DNA of 64,000 nt from JAPLJU01 sp036725345 (GCA_036725345.1 DAIMEJ010000001.1:489665-553664), one strand, 5' to 3'; positions 1-8,983 are shown, counted from the stretch's first letter. Notes: generated by a model not told the origin, from the sequence alone. Numbers and translations are program-made.

Positions 1-2
1 AC

Positions 3-221
3 GGGGCCTGCGCCGGGGACTACTTCAGAAAAGAAATCATGGGTACGGTCATCGGCGCCTGGACCCCCTTCTACGGGCTCGGCGCCATATTGTCTCACTG
101 GATAGGCGGAATGCTCCGGGATGCGCAGGAAAGTTATGGTCCGGCCTTCGCGCTGGACGCGCTGGCGGCCTTTTTAGCGGTCGGGTTTTTCTTCTTTGTC
201 AAACCGTTGTCAAAAAGATAA
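3..221 (+). CDS. MFS transporter, C-terminal end (partial, cut by window edge)
   Basis: The frame is open from base 3 into a stop at 219-221, so this is the last 72 residues of a gene that begins outside the window. Two hydrophobic stretches (around residues 13-38 and 47-66) separated by a short charged loop match the last two helices of a major facilitator superfamily permease, and the loop preceding them (GDYFRKEIMGT) is typical of the final cytoplasmic loop of this superfamily. The protein would sit in the inner membrane. The substrate cannot be judged from this fragment. An internal ATG at 39 exists, but it lies within the conserved fold and is not the real start. Confidence 0.7.
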   Translation, partial: GACAGDYFRKEIMGTVIGAWTPFYGLGAILSHWIGGMLRDAQESYGPAFALDALAAFLAVGFFFFVKPLSKR

Positions 222-280
222 CAGCGTTGATGGGCGCAGGAAAAACAATTGAGCGGGGTGCTGGTTCGGGATCTGACCCC

Positions 281-400
281 AGAAACAGCCCTGCCCTACC
301 GATTACCACGGGGCAAAGGAGGAGGGGAAAACCCCATTTTAAGGCCAACAGTAAAGGAGGGGGAAACTGTCAACCTTAACGGTCGGTAGGGCCGGGGCGA
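281..400. ncRNA. Candidate structured RNA or inverted-repeat element
   Basis: A perfect 10-bp helix pairs GCCCTACCGA (293-302) with TCGGTAGGGC (383-392). Inside it lie a GGGG/CCCC hairpin (323-334) with an AAAA loop and a second arm in which TTAAGG (339-344) pairs with CCTTAA (374-379) and ACAGT pairs with ACTGT around a purine-rich loop. Such nested pairing is unlikely by chance and suggests a structured RNA or a small mobile inverted-repeat element. No protein gene lies immediately downstream on the + strand, which argues against a riboswitch acting on that strand. I do not recognise a known family. Confidence 0.4.
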
Positions 401-877
401 GATATAACCTTCTTAATGTGTAAAGAGCTTTTTTAACGAATCTGACGTCTTATTTATTATGCACTTACCGTGCCGACTTGATAATTTTTTTTTAATACCC
501 CGATTACATTAAGAATTTTATGTTATTTTTTTCATGCTGCCCTGACCTTGCAACCCCCCTCAGGCAATAATTGTCGAAAAATCCGCACCTCTGCAGCAAA
601 AACATTATCAAAACGAATTGTTACGCATACCCCGCCTGGATACCATTCGACAAATTTGTCTGACAGGAAAAAACATCGCATTATTTCTATGATAACGTTT
701 CATCTCATTGAATTTGAATTATAATTTACAATTATTTTTCTTCAGTAAAGGAGGGACATTTCAGGTCTTATCAGTCACCAAGACGGGGGGGCCATCAGGC
801 GGGCTGTCTGGACGGGATTTCCTGTGACGAAAATCCTGCCGTTGTGGCAGGTATTCTCCTGTCCGACCCCGTGCCCG
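400..877. other. Gene-free AT-rich stretch
   Basis: No convincing coding region is visible here. The sequence is AT-rich up to about 740, then contains CAGTAAAGGAGGG at 745-757, a string also present in the loop of the structured element near 350-360. A G7 run occurs at 785-791. On the minus strand this is the 3' flank of the deoxyhypusine-synthase-like gene, but I see no clear hairpin with a U tract. Confidence 0.4.
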
Positions 878-1888
878 CTATTTTGCGGCAAGCACGTAGG
901 CGAACATCAATGGGGCTACGATGGTCGCATCCGATTCAATATGGAATTTGGGCGTGGCGGCCGACAGTTTCCCCCACGTGATCTTTTCGTTGGGCGAAGC
1001 GCCGCTGTAGGAGCCGTAAGAAGTCGTGCTGTCCGATATCTGGCAAAAATAACCCCAGTATTTGCACTTTTGTCTCAAATCCTGCTGGATCAGAGGCACG
1101 ACGCAGACGGCAAAGTCCCCGGCGATGCCGCCGCCTATCTGGAAAAACCCGACGGTCCCCTTCCTCGTGTTCTGGAGGTACCAGTCAATCAGGAAATTCA
1201 TCTGCTCGAGGCCCGACTTCACGGTCATGAGATGGGGGAGCAGCTTTCTCCGTGATGCCGCGGCAATGTAGTTCCCCAGCGTGGAATCCTCCCAGCCGGG
1301 TGTCCATATCGGGATGTTTTTCCTGCAGGCCGCGACGACCCAAGAGTTTGCTGGATCGATTTCATAGTAAGGCTTGAGATCGCCACGGCGGATCATCTGA
1401 TAAAAAAACTCGTAGGGAAAGAATCGCTGCCCCTTCTGCTCGGCCCTCCTGACGCAGTCGAGGAGATGACCCTGCACCCGGTGCATTGCCTCACCCTCCG
1501 GAATACAGGTATCGGTGACGCGGTTCAGGCCTCTTCTGTAAAGCTTCTCCTCGTCCCGGGGCGCCAGCTGCCGGTAGTGGGGAATGTGCACGTAGTGATT
1601 GTGGGCAATGAGGTTGAAGATGTCCTCTTCGAGATTCGCACCGGTCGTGCAGATGGCGTGCACCTTGTCTCTCCGGATCATCTCCGCCAGGGTGCCGCCA
1701 ATCTCCGCCGTGCTCATGGCGCCGGCCATGGCCAGGAACATCCGGTTCCCCTTGCGGAGATGCTCGATATAGGCCTGCGACGCCGCCTTCAGGGCGTAGG
1801 CATTGAAGTGCGAGAAATGGTTGTCGATGAAATCCCGGACAGGGCGGTAATCGGAACTCCCCTTCCTGCCCGTCCTCTTTCTTTTCAT
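878..1888 (-). CDS. Deoxyhypusine synthase-like protein
   Basis: This 336-residue protein belongs to the deoxyhypusine synthase fold family, whose eukaryotic and archaeal members transfer the aminobutyl group of spermidine to a lysine of eIF5A using NAD. The C-terminal region contains SGASPNEKITWGKLS; the lysine of WGK (about residue 307) aligns with the catalytic lysine of deoxyhypusine synthase. NAD-site-like TTGANLEED is also visible. Bacteria lack eIF5A, and related bacterial enzymes make homospermidine or modify other acceptors, so the substrate here is unknown. The start at 1888 is preferred because AAGGGGGG lies just upstream; an upstream in-frame start at 1915 has no such site. The gene stands alone with 235 bases to its upstream neighbour. 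Confidence 0.85.
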   Translation of the reverse strand: MKRKRTGRKGSSDYRPVRDFIDNHFSHFNAYALKAASQAYIEHLRKGNRMFLAMAGAMSTAEIGGTLAEMIRRDKVHAICTTGANLEEDIFNLIAHNHYVHIPHYRQLAPRDEEKLYRRGLNRVTDTCIPEGEAMHRVQGHLLDCVRRAEQKGQRFFPYEFFYQMIRRGDLKPYYEIDPANSWVVAACRKNIPIWTPGWEDSTLGNYIAAASRRKLLPHLMTVKSGLEQMNFLIDWYLQNTRKGTVGFFQIGGGIAGDFAVCVVPLIQQDLRQKCKYWGYFCQISDSTTSYGSYSGASPNEKITWGKLSAATPKFHIESDATIVAPLMFAYVLAAK

Positions 1889-2123
1889 GATCCCCCCTTG
1901 TTCGCGACCCATCATGAAAAAAAACGAACGAAAACATCGATTCGTGGACGCGTGAAGGTCCCCGGCAGTAAGAACAAGGAATCGTTAACTCAAATTTTGA
2001 AATTATTCAAGACGATTTTTGTTTCAGGCCGGATTTTTCGTCCGGTGATTTCGAAATGCGCAGGTCGTGTGCAATAAAAAAGACGATTCTGAAAGCGGCG
2101 CGTGAAGCCTTCGCGCAGGCATG

Positions 2124-2645
2124 TCAATCAATGTGCACCATCATTCTCTCTTCGTCCCCCGGCTCCACGACAATGCCCACTCTCTTTTTGCTCCCTCCCT
2201 CGCCGAGGAGGTACCACCGCTTCTCGAGCTCCTCTTTCGTCATGAATCCGTAGGTCCCGAATCGCAGCGCCGGGTCCATGAAATAGATTTTGTCGTCGTT
2301 GTAACCGATGGCCATCACGTAGTGCCCGTAATCCGTGCAGGCGTATGTTTCGGTCTTTTTCCGGCTCCAGGCCTGTATGATCAGGACCACCGGCTTTTCC
2401 GCCTTCAGGCACTCGATGAGCCCCTCGGAGGTCAGATCGATCAGAAGCTCGGCTTTGAACCCCTCCGCCTGGAGAAACCGAACCATCTCCAGCTCGTCCA
2501 CGCCGATCTTGCTGATCTTGAGTTCCCGGCAAAGCCTCGCGTACTGGTGTCTCCGGTTATGGTAACGAAGGATGGAGGAAACGCAGGCCGCACCGCAGTC
2601 GTCGTGGGTCCGCTGTTTCACCGTCGGGTAGTGCATCATCTTCAT
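2124..2645 (-). CDS. C39-fold cysteine peptidase-like protein
   Basis: The 173-residue protein is a stand-alone peptidase C39 domain of the type that trims double-glycine leader peptides in bacteriocin export systems. DDCGAAC places the putative catalytic cysteine at residue 17, DYGHYVMAIGY places histidine at 108, and FMDPA places aspartate at 124, so the Cys-His-Asp triad is intact. There is no signal peptide, transmembrane segment or ATPase domain, so it is probably cytoplasmic. It lies 23 bases downstream of the helical protein gene at 2669 and could be co-transcribed with it. No double-glycine precursor was seen next to it; its substrate is unknown. Confidence 0.8.
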   Translation of the reverse strand: MKMMHYPTVKQRTHDDCGAACVSSILRYHNRRHQYARLCRELKISKIGVDELEMVRFLQAEGFKAELLIDLTSEGLIECLKAEKPVVLIIQAWSRKKTETYACTDYGHYVMAIGYNDDKIYFMDPALRFGTYGFMTKEELEKRWYLLGEGGSKKRVGIVVEPGDEERMMVHID

Positions 2646-2668
2646 GTCGGGTCGCTCTTTCTCGTCGA

Positions 2669-3124
2669 TCAGTTGCCGCCTTCCCGGGCCAGGATGGTCT
2701 CCAGGATCTTCTTCTCGTCCATGCTCCCGAAATGCGCCATCTCCTTGAAACTCACGGTAAGGATGGGTTGAAGTTTTTCGCGGATGAATTTTTCGATGGC
2801 GTCGATCTTCCTGGCGTTGACGCCCTCGCCGAGCCCTCTCAGGTAAGAAATACGGACCCCGATCATATCAATCAGTGCGCTCGCCTCCTGCATGAGCTTG
2901 ACACCGCAGAAACCCGGGACCTTGGTTTTCCGGATCTCATTTTTGAGCTTTTCGAGGAGTTCCTCCTCCGACCTGGCCTTCCGTCCGTAGTCCGCCATGG
3001 TGGCGCTGGATTTCTCCAGGAAGAGGCCTACCTCGCCGAGTTCCTCCATGATTTCACTGAGCCTTCTGACGCAACGATCGAGTTTCGCTTCGTCGGCCAT
3101 GCAGGCGATCACTTCATCTCCCAT
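2669..3124 (-). CDS. Uncharacterised helical protein
   Basis: I do not recognise this 151-residue protein. It is rich in charged residues and predicted helical throughout, with no signal peptide and no transmembrane segment. Four cysteines are scattered (two near the N terminus, one in PGFCGVK), without a clear metal motif. A GGGG stretch upstream of the ATG at 3124 may serve as the ribosome binding site. It is probably the first gene of a two-gene unit with the C39-like peptidase downstream, and a function linked to that peptidase is only an inference from position. Confidence 0.6.
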   Translation of the reverse strand: MGDEVIACMADEAKLDRCVRRLSEIMEELGEVGLFLEKSSATMADYGRKARSEEELLEKLKNEIRKTKVPGFCGVKLMQEASALIDMIGVRISYLRGLGEGVNARKIDAIEKFIREKLQPILTVSFKEMAHFGSMDEKKILETILAREGGN

Positions 3125-3492
3125 GGTTTCTACCCCGTTGACCCTTGATTGCCCAAAGAAGCCCTATCATTCACATTTTTCATGCATTTTCAACAGGAAA
3201 TGCAAGGGGTCGCGCAATGAACAAAGGAGGCCCTCGCCTGTCGGCGAAGGCCCGGAGATTAGTCAACTGTCCGATATTTATTGATTTTACGGTTTGAAAT
3301 CGTTATTTCATCTTGCAGCCTGTCTGTTCGCAGGGCGTGCTGACGTCCTTTGCGGAGATGCTGCCTGCGGGCGCTTTGAATATGCTTGAAGTGTTTTATT
3401 TTCTTAACAATTTACTTATACAAGGCCGGTACTTATGCTGCACGGAAAACCGAACACTGGTTCTGTGGGTGACTTCGGATCCCTTGATTTTA
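3125..3492. other. Gene-free stretch with one hairpin
   Basis: No gene is visible. A near-perfect hairpin pairs GGCCCTCGCC (3229-3238) with GGCGAAGGCC (3243-3252) across a TGTC loop. It has no T tract on either side, so it is not a typical intrinsic terminator. The remainder contains the 3' flank of the response regulator gene and the presumed promoter region of the 2669-3124 gene, with no recognisable promoter boxes. Confidence 0.4.
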
Positions 3493-4146
3493 TTAGCCTT
3501 CCACGCTGATGAGCCCTTCCCGGATGGCATATTTGGTGAGTTCGGCTACGCTTCGCATGTTGAGTTTCTGCATCATGTTCCGGCGGTGCGTCTCGACGGT
3601 TTTAACGCTCACACCGAGATGCGAGGCAATTTCCTTCGAAGATTGTCCTTCCGCGAGGAGCTGGAGGATTTCCCTTTCCCGCTGTGTCAAGGGGGAGCGT
3701 GCAACGGATATTTTCTCATCGATCTTGTCGAGATACCCCTTCACGAGCACGTCCGCGATGCTCGGGCTCAAATAAGTGTGTCCGGTGGCCACGCTTCGAA
3801 CGGCCTTGGCCAGTTCATCGAATGCGCAATCCTTCATGAGGTAACCCGACGCGCCCGCTTCCAGCATGCCTAGGACGAATCGCCGATCCGAGTGCATCGA
3901 CAGCGCAATGACCTTGACGCCGGGGACTTCCGTCACAATTTTTCTTGTGGCTTCAATCCCGTTCATGTCCGGCATGGTCACATCCATGATGACCAGGCTG
4001 GGGTGTGTCTTCTGCGCCATTTTCAGGGCCTTCCTGCCGTTCTCCGCCTCCCCGATCACTTCCATCCCCGACTCTTTCTCGATCAGGGTCCGAAGTCCGT
4101 CTCGAACGATCTTGTGATCATCTGCCAGAAGAATCCTAATGGACAT
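3493..4146 (-). CDS. NarL/FixJ-family response regulator
   Basis: This 217-residue DNA-binding response regulator has a receiver domain (residues 1-120) and a LuxR-type helix-turn-helix (about 150-210). The acidic pocket is D9-D10, the phosphoacceptor is D55 in VIMDVTMPD, and the conserved lysine is K105 in GYLMKD. The recognition helix region reads SSKEIASHLGVSVKTVETHR. The ATG at 4146 is chosen because GAGGAGG lies seven bases upstream; a longer frame exists but lacks a better site. The start overlaps the end of the histidine kinase gene by 11 bases, so the two are translationally coupled and almost certainly cognate partners. Target genes are unknown. Confidence 0.93.
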   Translation of the reverse strand: MSIRILLADDHKIVRDGLRTLIEKESGMEVIGEAENGRKALKMAQKTHPSLVIMDVTMPDMNGIEATRKIVTEVPGVKVIALSMHSDRRFVLGMLEAGASGYLMKDCAFDELAKAVRSVATGHTYLSPSIADVLVKGYLDKIDEKISVARSPLTQREREILQLLAEGQSSKEIASHLGVSVKTVETHRRNMMQKLNMRSVAELTKYAIREGLISVEG

Positions 4147-7100
4147 GTCCCATCCTCCTCGGTGATATCCTGCTCTTTCTGCGCGGGGCTTCAATCGTCA
4201 CGGAGGTCCCCTTTCCAGGCCGGGTGTGGATATCCAGCCGACCGCCAAAATGTTCCAGCCGTTCCCGTATACTGAAGAGGCCGAACCCCCCCTCGCGATC
4301 CATTCCGTTTCCCAGCCGGGACTTGTCGAAACCCACCCCGTCATCCTTGACCCTGACCCGGATGTGGTCGCCGATTTCCCGTATGGTAACGGAGGCATGG
4401 CTCGCCTTTGCGTGCTTGACGATATTGAAAAAAAGTTCTCTCACGGTCTGAAAAAGTAAAACCTGGAGATCCTGATCGAGCCGTCTCATCTTCAGGTCAC
4501 TCTCCAGTCGAACGGTTACACCGTGCTTTGCTTTTAACTGCTCCAACAGCCACTCCACCGCAGCGGTAAAGCCGAGTTCATAGAGGACGGAGGGGCTCAG
4601 TTCCGTCATGAGGGATCGTGTCTGCTGGATGGATTCATTGATCAGATCACGGACCTCCCGCACGGGCTCCAGTAGCCCGCTTTCCGAAGCACTTTCCTGA
4701 AGGGTTTCCAGTCTGAGTTTGGCCACCGCAAGGCTCTGGCTCACATGGTCATGCAGATCCACGGCGATGCGCCGGCGAGCTTTTTCCTCCGCCATGACCA
4801 GTTCAGAGGTCAGGGCCCTGAGCTGCTCGTTGCTCTCACGAAGTTTTTTCTCCATTTCCAGTCGCCCGGTGATGTCACGGGCGGCGGCAAACACCCCGAC
4901 GACTTTCCCCGCCCCATCCCGGTACACGGTGGCATTGTACAGAACCGGCGTCACTCGGCTGTTCCGGTGGCGGATCTCCAGGGCGTAATCCCGCACGGAT
5001 CCTTCCTGGAAAACGAGCCGGTAGCCCTTCCGGGCCATCTCCGGGTCCGTGAAATAGTCCGAGAAATCCGTTCCGATCAACTCCTCCCGCAAGTACCCTG
5101 TGACATCTTCCGTCGCGGCGTTTACGTCGCTGATCCTGCCGTCGGGGTCGATGGTCACGAGCGGGTCCGGGCTGGCTTCGATCAGGCTGCGGTTGTACGC
5201 CGTCGCCAACCGCAGGGCCTCCTCGGCCTTCTTGCGCTCGGAGATGTCACGGGCGGCAGCGAACACCCCGACGACCCTCCCCGCCTCGTCCCGGTACACG
5301 GTGGCGTTGTAAAGGACCGGCGTCAAGGGTCCGTCACGGTGCTTGATCTCGAGGGCGTAATCCCGCACGGATCCCTGCTGGAAAACGAGCCGATAGCCCG
5401 TCCGGGCCATCTCCGGGTCCGTGAAATAGTCCGAGAAATCCGTTCCGATCAACTCCTCCCGCAAGTACCCTGTGACATCTTCCGTCGCGGCGTTTACGTC
5501 GCTGATCCTGCCGTCGGGGTCGATGGTCACGAGCGGGTCCGGGCTGGCTTCGATCAGGTTTCGGTTGTAGACCGTCGCCAGCCGCAGGGCCTCTTCGGCC
5601 TTCTTGCGCTCGGAGATGTCACGGGCGTGCACGGCAATCCCTTCCGCCGTGGGATAGGCCCGGATCTCGACCCAGGTCCTGACCAGGGGTGACAGGGCCT
5701 CGAAGAAAACGGGGACCCTGTCGATCATGGCCTTCCGATACTTCTCTTCGAAAACGGTTCCAGTGGCCACCGGTGAGACTTCCCAAAGGTTCCTGCCGAT
5801 CAATGTCTCTTTTTTCATTTTCCATATCTTCTCCGCCCCTGTGTTCATGTAGGTAAACCGCCAGTTTCTGTCCAGGGTGAAAAAGCCGTCCGTGATACTC
5901 TCAAGAGTGTCATATAATTTACGCTGGGACTCACGCAGGTTCTCTTCCGCTCTTTTTCTTTCTGCGACCTCCGTCTCCAGTCTTGCGACGCTCTGCCACA
6001 ACTCCTCCGTCTTCTCCCGGACCCTGGACTCCAATGCGTCATGGGATATCTGAAGGTCTCTCCGTGTTGTCTTGAGATCCTCGATATAACGCATCCGCTC
6101 CATGGCAATGGACACCTGGTCCGCCACGGCGCGCATCATGGCAATCTCGTCAGCGGTAAAAGAGTGCCTCGTGCGGGTCCCGAAGGAAAGGGTGCCGATC
6201 ACACGCCCCTCGGATATCAGGGGATGGCAGGCGTAGGCCTGAATCCCGAATGAGCGTACGAGATCCGTCCGGGGATCCTGCGTGTCAAGGATATGCTCGG
6301 CCACGATCCGTCGGCCCTCCCGGGCGACGCACCCGCACACGGCAACCCCGAAACCCAGCCACTCGATATCACGCGCAGTCTCTTCCGGGATACCATCACA
6401 GGCGTTGAGGTGGAGACAGTCCCTGTTTTCATCGACGAGGTAGTTGAAAAAGACCTGGCAGTCCAGGTGCGTCATGATTTTCCGGCACAGCTCGTTGATG
6501 ATCCTCTGCGGCTGACTGCTGATTAGCAGGCGACTTGCCGTCTCGGCCAGAATCTCCAGCTGACGGTTGCTCCTCCTGAGTTCATTTTCCGCATTTTTGA
6601 GAGCGGTGATATCCAGCCCGTATATGCGAAGGTGCCGGCCCGATTCGACGAAAAGGATCGTCTGGTGGTAATAACGTCCGTCGACGATTGCCTCCCGTTC
6701 AAAAGTTTTCAATGTCCCGTCCCGGAAGGCGGAGGTGAACCCTCCCCAGTCCGTCAGAAAGGGATGCCCCGGTCCGCGGTGAACCAGATCGGGAAACAGC
6801 GCCCGGGCCGAGAGATTGCAGTAATGCACGTTTCCGTCAAGGTCTGTTTCAATGATGGGGCTCGGGTTGAAATTCGGGAAGGATGCCAGGCGGGCCAACA
6901 CGGCTTCCGTCTCCTTGCGCCCGGTGATGTCCCGCATGATGATTTGTGTCGCCGCGAGACCGCCGAACCTGAACGGTATGCCGATGACCTCGGCGTCAAA
7001 GGTCGCGCCGTCCAAACGAACGAGTTTCTGCTCCTTGGGAGGTGTCGGCCTTCCGCGTTCCGTGTCCCTGATGCGTTCCCTGACGCTGTCTAGACTCTCG

Positions 7101-8167
7101 GGATGAATGATGTCGGCGATGGGTTTGCCGATCACGGCTTCCGGCGCCGCGGCGCCCAGCAAAGAGGCCCCGGCCGGATTGATGTAGACAAACCGGCCTT
7201 CGCAGTGCACGGCGATGCCTTCGGGGGAATGCTCGACGATATTCCGGTAGCGCTCCTCGCTCATCCCCAGCTCGCCTTCAAGCCTCTTCAGGGCCGTGAT
7301 GTCATTGCCGATGGTGAGGATCTCTCGAATCTTCCCCGTTTCATCGACGATGGCCCGGTTCGTCCAGTTGACCCAGACCCTTTCGCCGTTGATGCGAACG
7401 TTTTCATTCACGTTGCCGACGTATCGTTCGGGGTGTTCAACAATGTCCGCGGCCAGACCGCTCAAATCCGCCCCCAGAGAATCCCTGTCCGGGACGAGGG
7501 TCATGACGTTCTTCCCGAGGATCTCCTCGCTGGAGTATCCGAAGAATGTCTGGGCGAATTTGTTGATAAAAGTGATCTCCCCGTCCGGTCTCCAACTGAG
7601 GACGATGCTGTTCGCGCTCTCCACGAGCTCCCGGTACTTTTCCTCGCTCGCGGCAAGGGCCGCCTCTGTGATTTTGCGTTTGTCAATGCTTCGGTTGCTG
7701 CACCGTCTTCCAAGAAATTTGCCGCTCTCATCGAAAACCGGCTGGCAGACATGACCGATCCACCGGGTACTGCCGTCCCGGCAGAGAATGCGAAACTCAA
7801 GCTGTTCGATCCCACGCTCTTCATTGATTTCATCCAGGTGATGCCGGACGAGGCCCCTGTCCTCAGGGTGGATGATTTCCATGAAGAGGCCGGGATGGGT
7901 CAGGAACTCCTCCGCCGAGTAACCGGTGATTCGACTGCAGGAAGGAGAGACATAAATAAAGCGTTCATGAGGCTCTATCCAGTATTCCCAGTCGAAAACG
8001 TAATCCGCGACGATACGATAGGGCGTGTAAGCCTGGTTGAAGGCCTCCTCACGTTTCATTCGATGATCGGACTCCCGGCGCGGCCCTGAACGATTGACTC
8101 TCTCAAAGCGGCTTAGCCATGAGGAACAAGCTTTTTTGACCTTCTCGAGAATCAGGCCTGCATGCAT
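4136..8167 (-). CDS. Cytoplasmic multi-PAS/GAF sensor histidine kinase (HisKA_3 type)
   Basis: A 1343-residue sensor kinase without transmembrane segments. In order it carries four PAS domains (about 55-525), a GAF domain (about 530-690), a coiled coil (690-740), three more PAS domains (745-860, 865-985, 990-1110), a dimerisation/phosphoacceptor domain with the presumed phospho-histidine in DLHDHVSQSL (about residue 1139), and a HATPase domain with N box (FFNIVKHAKA) and glycine-rich DDGVGFD motif. This NarX/DegS-like catalytic core matches the NarL-type regulator that follows with an 11-base overlap. PAS domains 6 and 7 are nearly identical and contain a 158-base perfect DNA repeat, a recent duplication. 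The start at 8167 follows AGGGGGG. The stimulus is unknown; redox or a soluble ligand is plausible. Confidence 0.93.
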   Translation of the reverse strand: MHAGLILEKVKKACSSWLSRFERVNRSGPRRESDHRMKREEAFNQAYTPYRIVADYVFDWEYWIEPHERFIYVSPSCSRITGYSAEEFLTHPGLFMEIIHPEDRGLVRHHLDEINEERGIEQLEFRILCRDGSTRWIGHVCQPVFDESGKFLGRRCSNRSIDKRKITEAALAASEEKYRELVESANSIVLSWRPDGEITFINKFAQTFFGYSSEEILGKNVMTLVPDRDSLGADLSGLAADIVEHPERYVGNVNENVRINGERVWVNWTNRAIVDETGKIREILTIGNDITALKRLEGELGMSEERYRNIVEHSPEGIAVHCEGRFVYINPAGASLLGAAAPEAVIGKPIADIIHPESLDSVRERIRDTERGRPTPPKEQKLVRLDGATFDAEVIGIPFRFGGLAATQIIMRDITGRKETEAVLARLASFPNFNPSPIIETDLDGNVHYCNLSARALFPDLVHRGPGHPFLTDWGGFTSAFRDGTLKTFEREAIVDGRYYHQTILFVESGRHLRIYGLDITALKNAENELRRSNRQLEILAETASRLLISSQPQRIINELCRKIMTHLDCQVFFNYLVDENRDCLHLNACDGIPEETARDIEWLGFGVAVCGCVAREGRRIVAEHILDTQDPRTDLVRSFGIQAYACHPLISEGRVIGTLSFGTRTRHSFTADEIAMMRAVADQVSIAMERMRYIEDLKTTRRDLQISHDALESRVREKTEELWQSVARLETEVAERKRAEENLRESQRKLYDTLESITDGFFTLDRNWRFTYMNTGAEKIWKMKKETLIGRNLWEVSPVATGTVFEEKYRKAMIDRVPVFFEALSPLVRTWVEIRAYPTAEGIAVHARDISERKKAEEALRLATVYNRNLIEASPDPLVTIDPDGRISDVNAATEDVTGYLREELIGTDFSDYFTDPEMARTGYRLVFQQGSVRDYALEIKHRDGPLTPVLYNATVYRDEAGRVVGVFAAARDISERKKAEEALRLATAYNRSLIEASPDPLVTIDPDGRISDVNAATEDVTGYLREELIGTDFSDYFTDPEMARKGYRLVFQEGSVRDYALEIRHRNSRVTPVLYNATVYRDGAGKVVGVFAAARDITGRLEMEKKLRESNEQLRALTSELVMAEEKARRRIAVDLHDHVSQSLAVAKLRLETLQESASESGLLEPVREVRDLINESIQQTRSLMTELSPSVLYELGFTAAVEWLLEQLKAKHGVTVRLESDLKMRRLDQDLQVLLFQTVRELFFNIVKHAKASHASVTIREIGDHIRVRVKDDGVGFDKSRLGNGMDREGGFGLFSIRERLEHFGGRLDIHTRPGKGTSVTIEAPRRKSRISPRRMGHVH
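5029..5186 (-). repeat. 158-bp perfect direct repeat inside the kinase gene (copy 1)
   Basis: Bases 5029-5186 are identical to 5401-5558. The offset is 372 bases, exactly 124 codons, so the repeat is in frame and corresponds to two neighbouring PAS domains of the histidine kinase. Similarity continues outside the perfect block with scattered differences. Recombination between the copies would delete or add exactly one PAS domain without breaking the frame. Confidence 0.95.
5401..5558 (-). repeat. 158-bp perfect direct repeat inside the kinase gene (copy 2)
   Basis: Second copy of the in-frame duplication described for 5029-5186. It encodes the core of the sixth PAS domain (residues ending in EELIGTDFSDYFTDPEMAR), while copy 1 encodes the same core of the seventh. 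Confidence 0.95.
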
Positions 8168-8536
8168 TTCCCCCCCCTGAAGTTACTCGCGCCAACTTCA
8201 CATATATTCACGCGTTATTTCGCTTAACTGTAAAAAAAGTATCAGGCCCGGGAAGATATGGGAATCGGGCTAATCCTGACATTGAGCTAACCTTTTCCTT
8301 AAAACTCTTAATCCATAGGATTAGGATAAAATAATAATCTTGGATTTTCAAGATCAGGGATAGCCCAATAGCAATAAAGTAAAATATGTGTAATTGTCAC
8401 GGTAAAGACCAAAGAATGTTTCAGGGGATTTCGAACTTCAGCTGCCGGTATGTTGATCTTCTAACCCATTGATTTCTGGTCATAATCATCCATCTGGATG
8501 ACACGTTCATATCCCGCGAAGAAGGAGGAAAAAGCG
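8168..8536. promoter_or_regulatory. Divergent intergenic region upstream of the kinase gene
   Basis: This 369-base AT-rich region separates the divergently transcribed kinase gene and the small gene at 8537, and must hold promoters for both. No clear sigma-70 or sigma-54 boxes were found. A perfect 6-bp inverted repeat, TAATCC-ATA-GGATTA, occurs at 8309-8323 and could be a binding site for a dimeric regulator. Related GGATTA/TCCTTA strings recur upstream of other stress genes in the window. Confidence 0.4.
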
Positions 8537-8845
8537 ATGCCTGACATGATCCTGAAACAGACCGAAGAGTGGCTGGTTCAACATGAGCCGGAGATCGTCC
8601 GTTGCCCCCATCAGCCCGGGAATCTTCTCATCACCAAAGAAAGCTGCAGGAAACGCAGAGTCAAGGCCCGGAACGAAGATTATGCGAATATGATGAAAGG
8701 GGATGTCCTCGACTACATCTACAAGTCGGGGCTTTTGCGATGCAGGGACTGCCGTCTGGCATTGAACCAATATTCGAACGGGAAGAAAATCATCCCTTAT
8801 ACAAAGCCCGATTACGGCCCAATGGTGCGAGTTGCCCGTGCCTAG
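8537..8845 (+). CDS. Small cysteine-containing protein of unknown function
   Basis: I do not recognise this 102-residue protein. The ATG at 8537 is preferred because AAGGAGG lies at 8521-8527. It has cysteines in VRCPHQPGN, ESCRKR and LRCRDCR, a CPH...C...CxxC arrangement that could bind zinc or another metal. There is no signal peptide or membrane segment. It is divergent from the kinase gene and is followed 16 bases later by a strong bidirectional terminator, so it appears to be a monocistronic gene at the edge of the stress island. Confidence 0.7.
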   Translation: MPDMILKQTEEWLVQHEPEIVRCPHQPGNLLITKESCRKRRVKARNEDYANMMKGDVLDYIYKSGLLRCRDCRLALNQYSNGKKIIPYTKPDYGPMVRVARA

Positions 8846-8860
8846 GGTAAATTCTCCTCC

Positions 8861-8906
8861 CATGGAAAAACCGGCCGGAATACTTTTCCCGGCCGGTTTT
8901 TCCATG
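8861..8906. terminator. Bidirectional intrinsic terminator
   Basis: A perfect 18-bp stem pairs CATGGAAAAACCGGCCGG (8861-8878) with its complement at 8889-8906 around a 10-base loop. The GC core is flanked by A5 and T5 runs, so it would terminate transcription in both directions: the + strand gene ending at 8845 and the - strand gene ending at 8984. Confidence 0.9.
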
Positions 8907-8983
8907 TCCCTGTCTGTGGCTTCATCCCCCAGGCGATCAATTCGAGAACTTGCTGACCGCTTCGGCAGCCCTTCCCTGCCGCC

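Noticed and set aside
824..1255. A plus-strand 143-codon frame
   Set aside because: It is antisense to the deoxyhypusine-synthase-like gene and has no recognisable features.
3229..3252. An intrinsic terminator
   Set aside because: The hairpin has no T tract on either strand.
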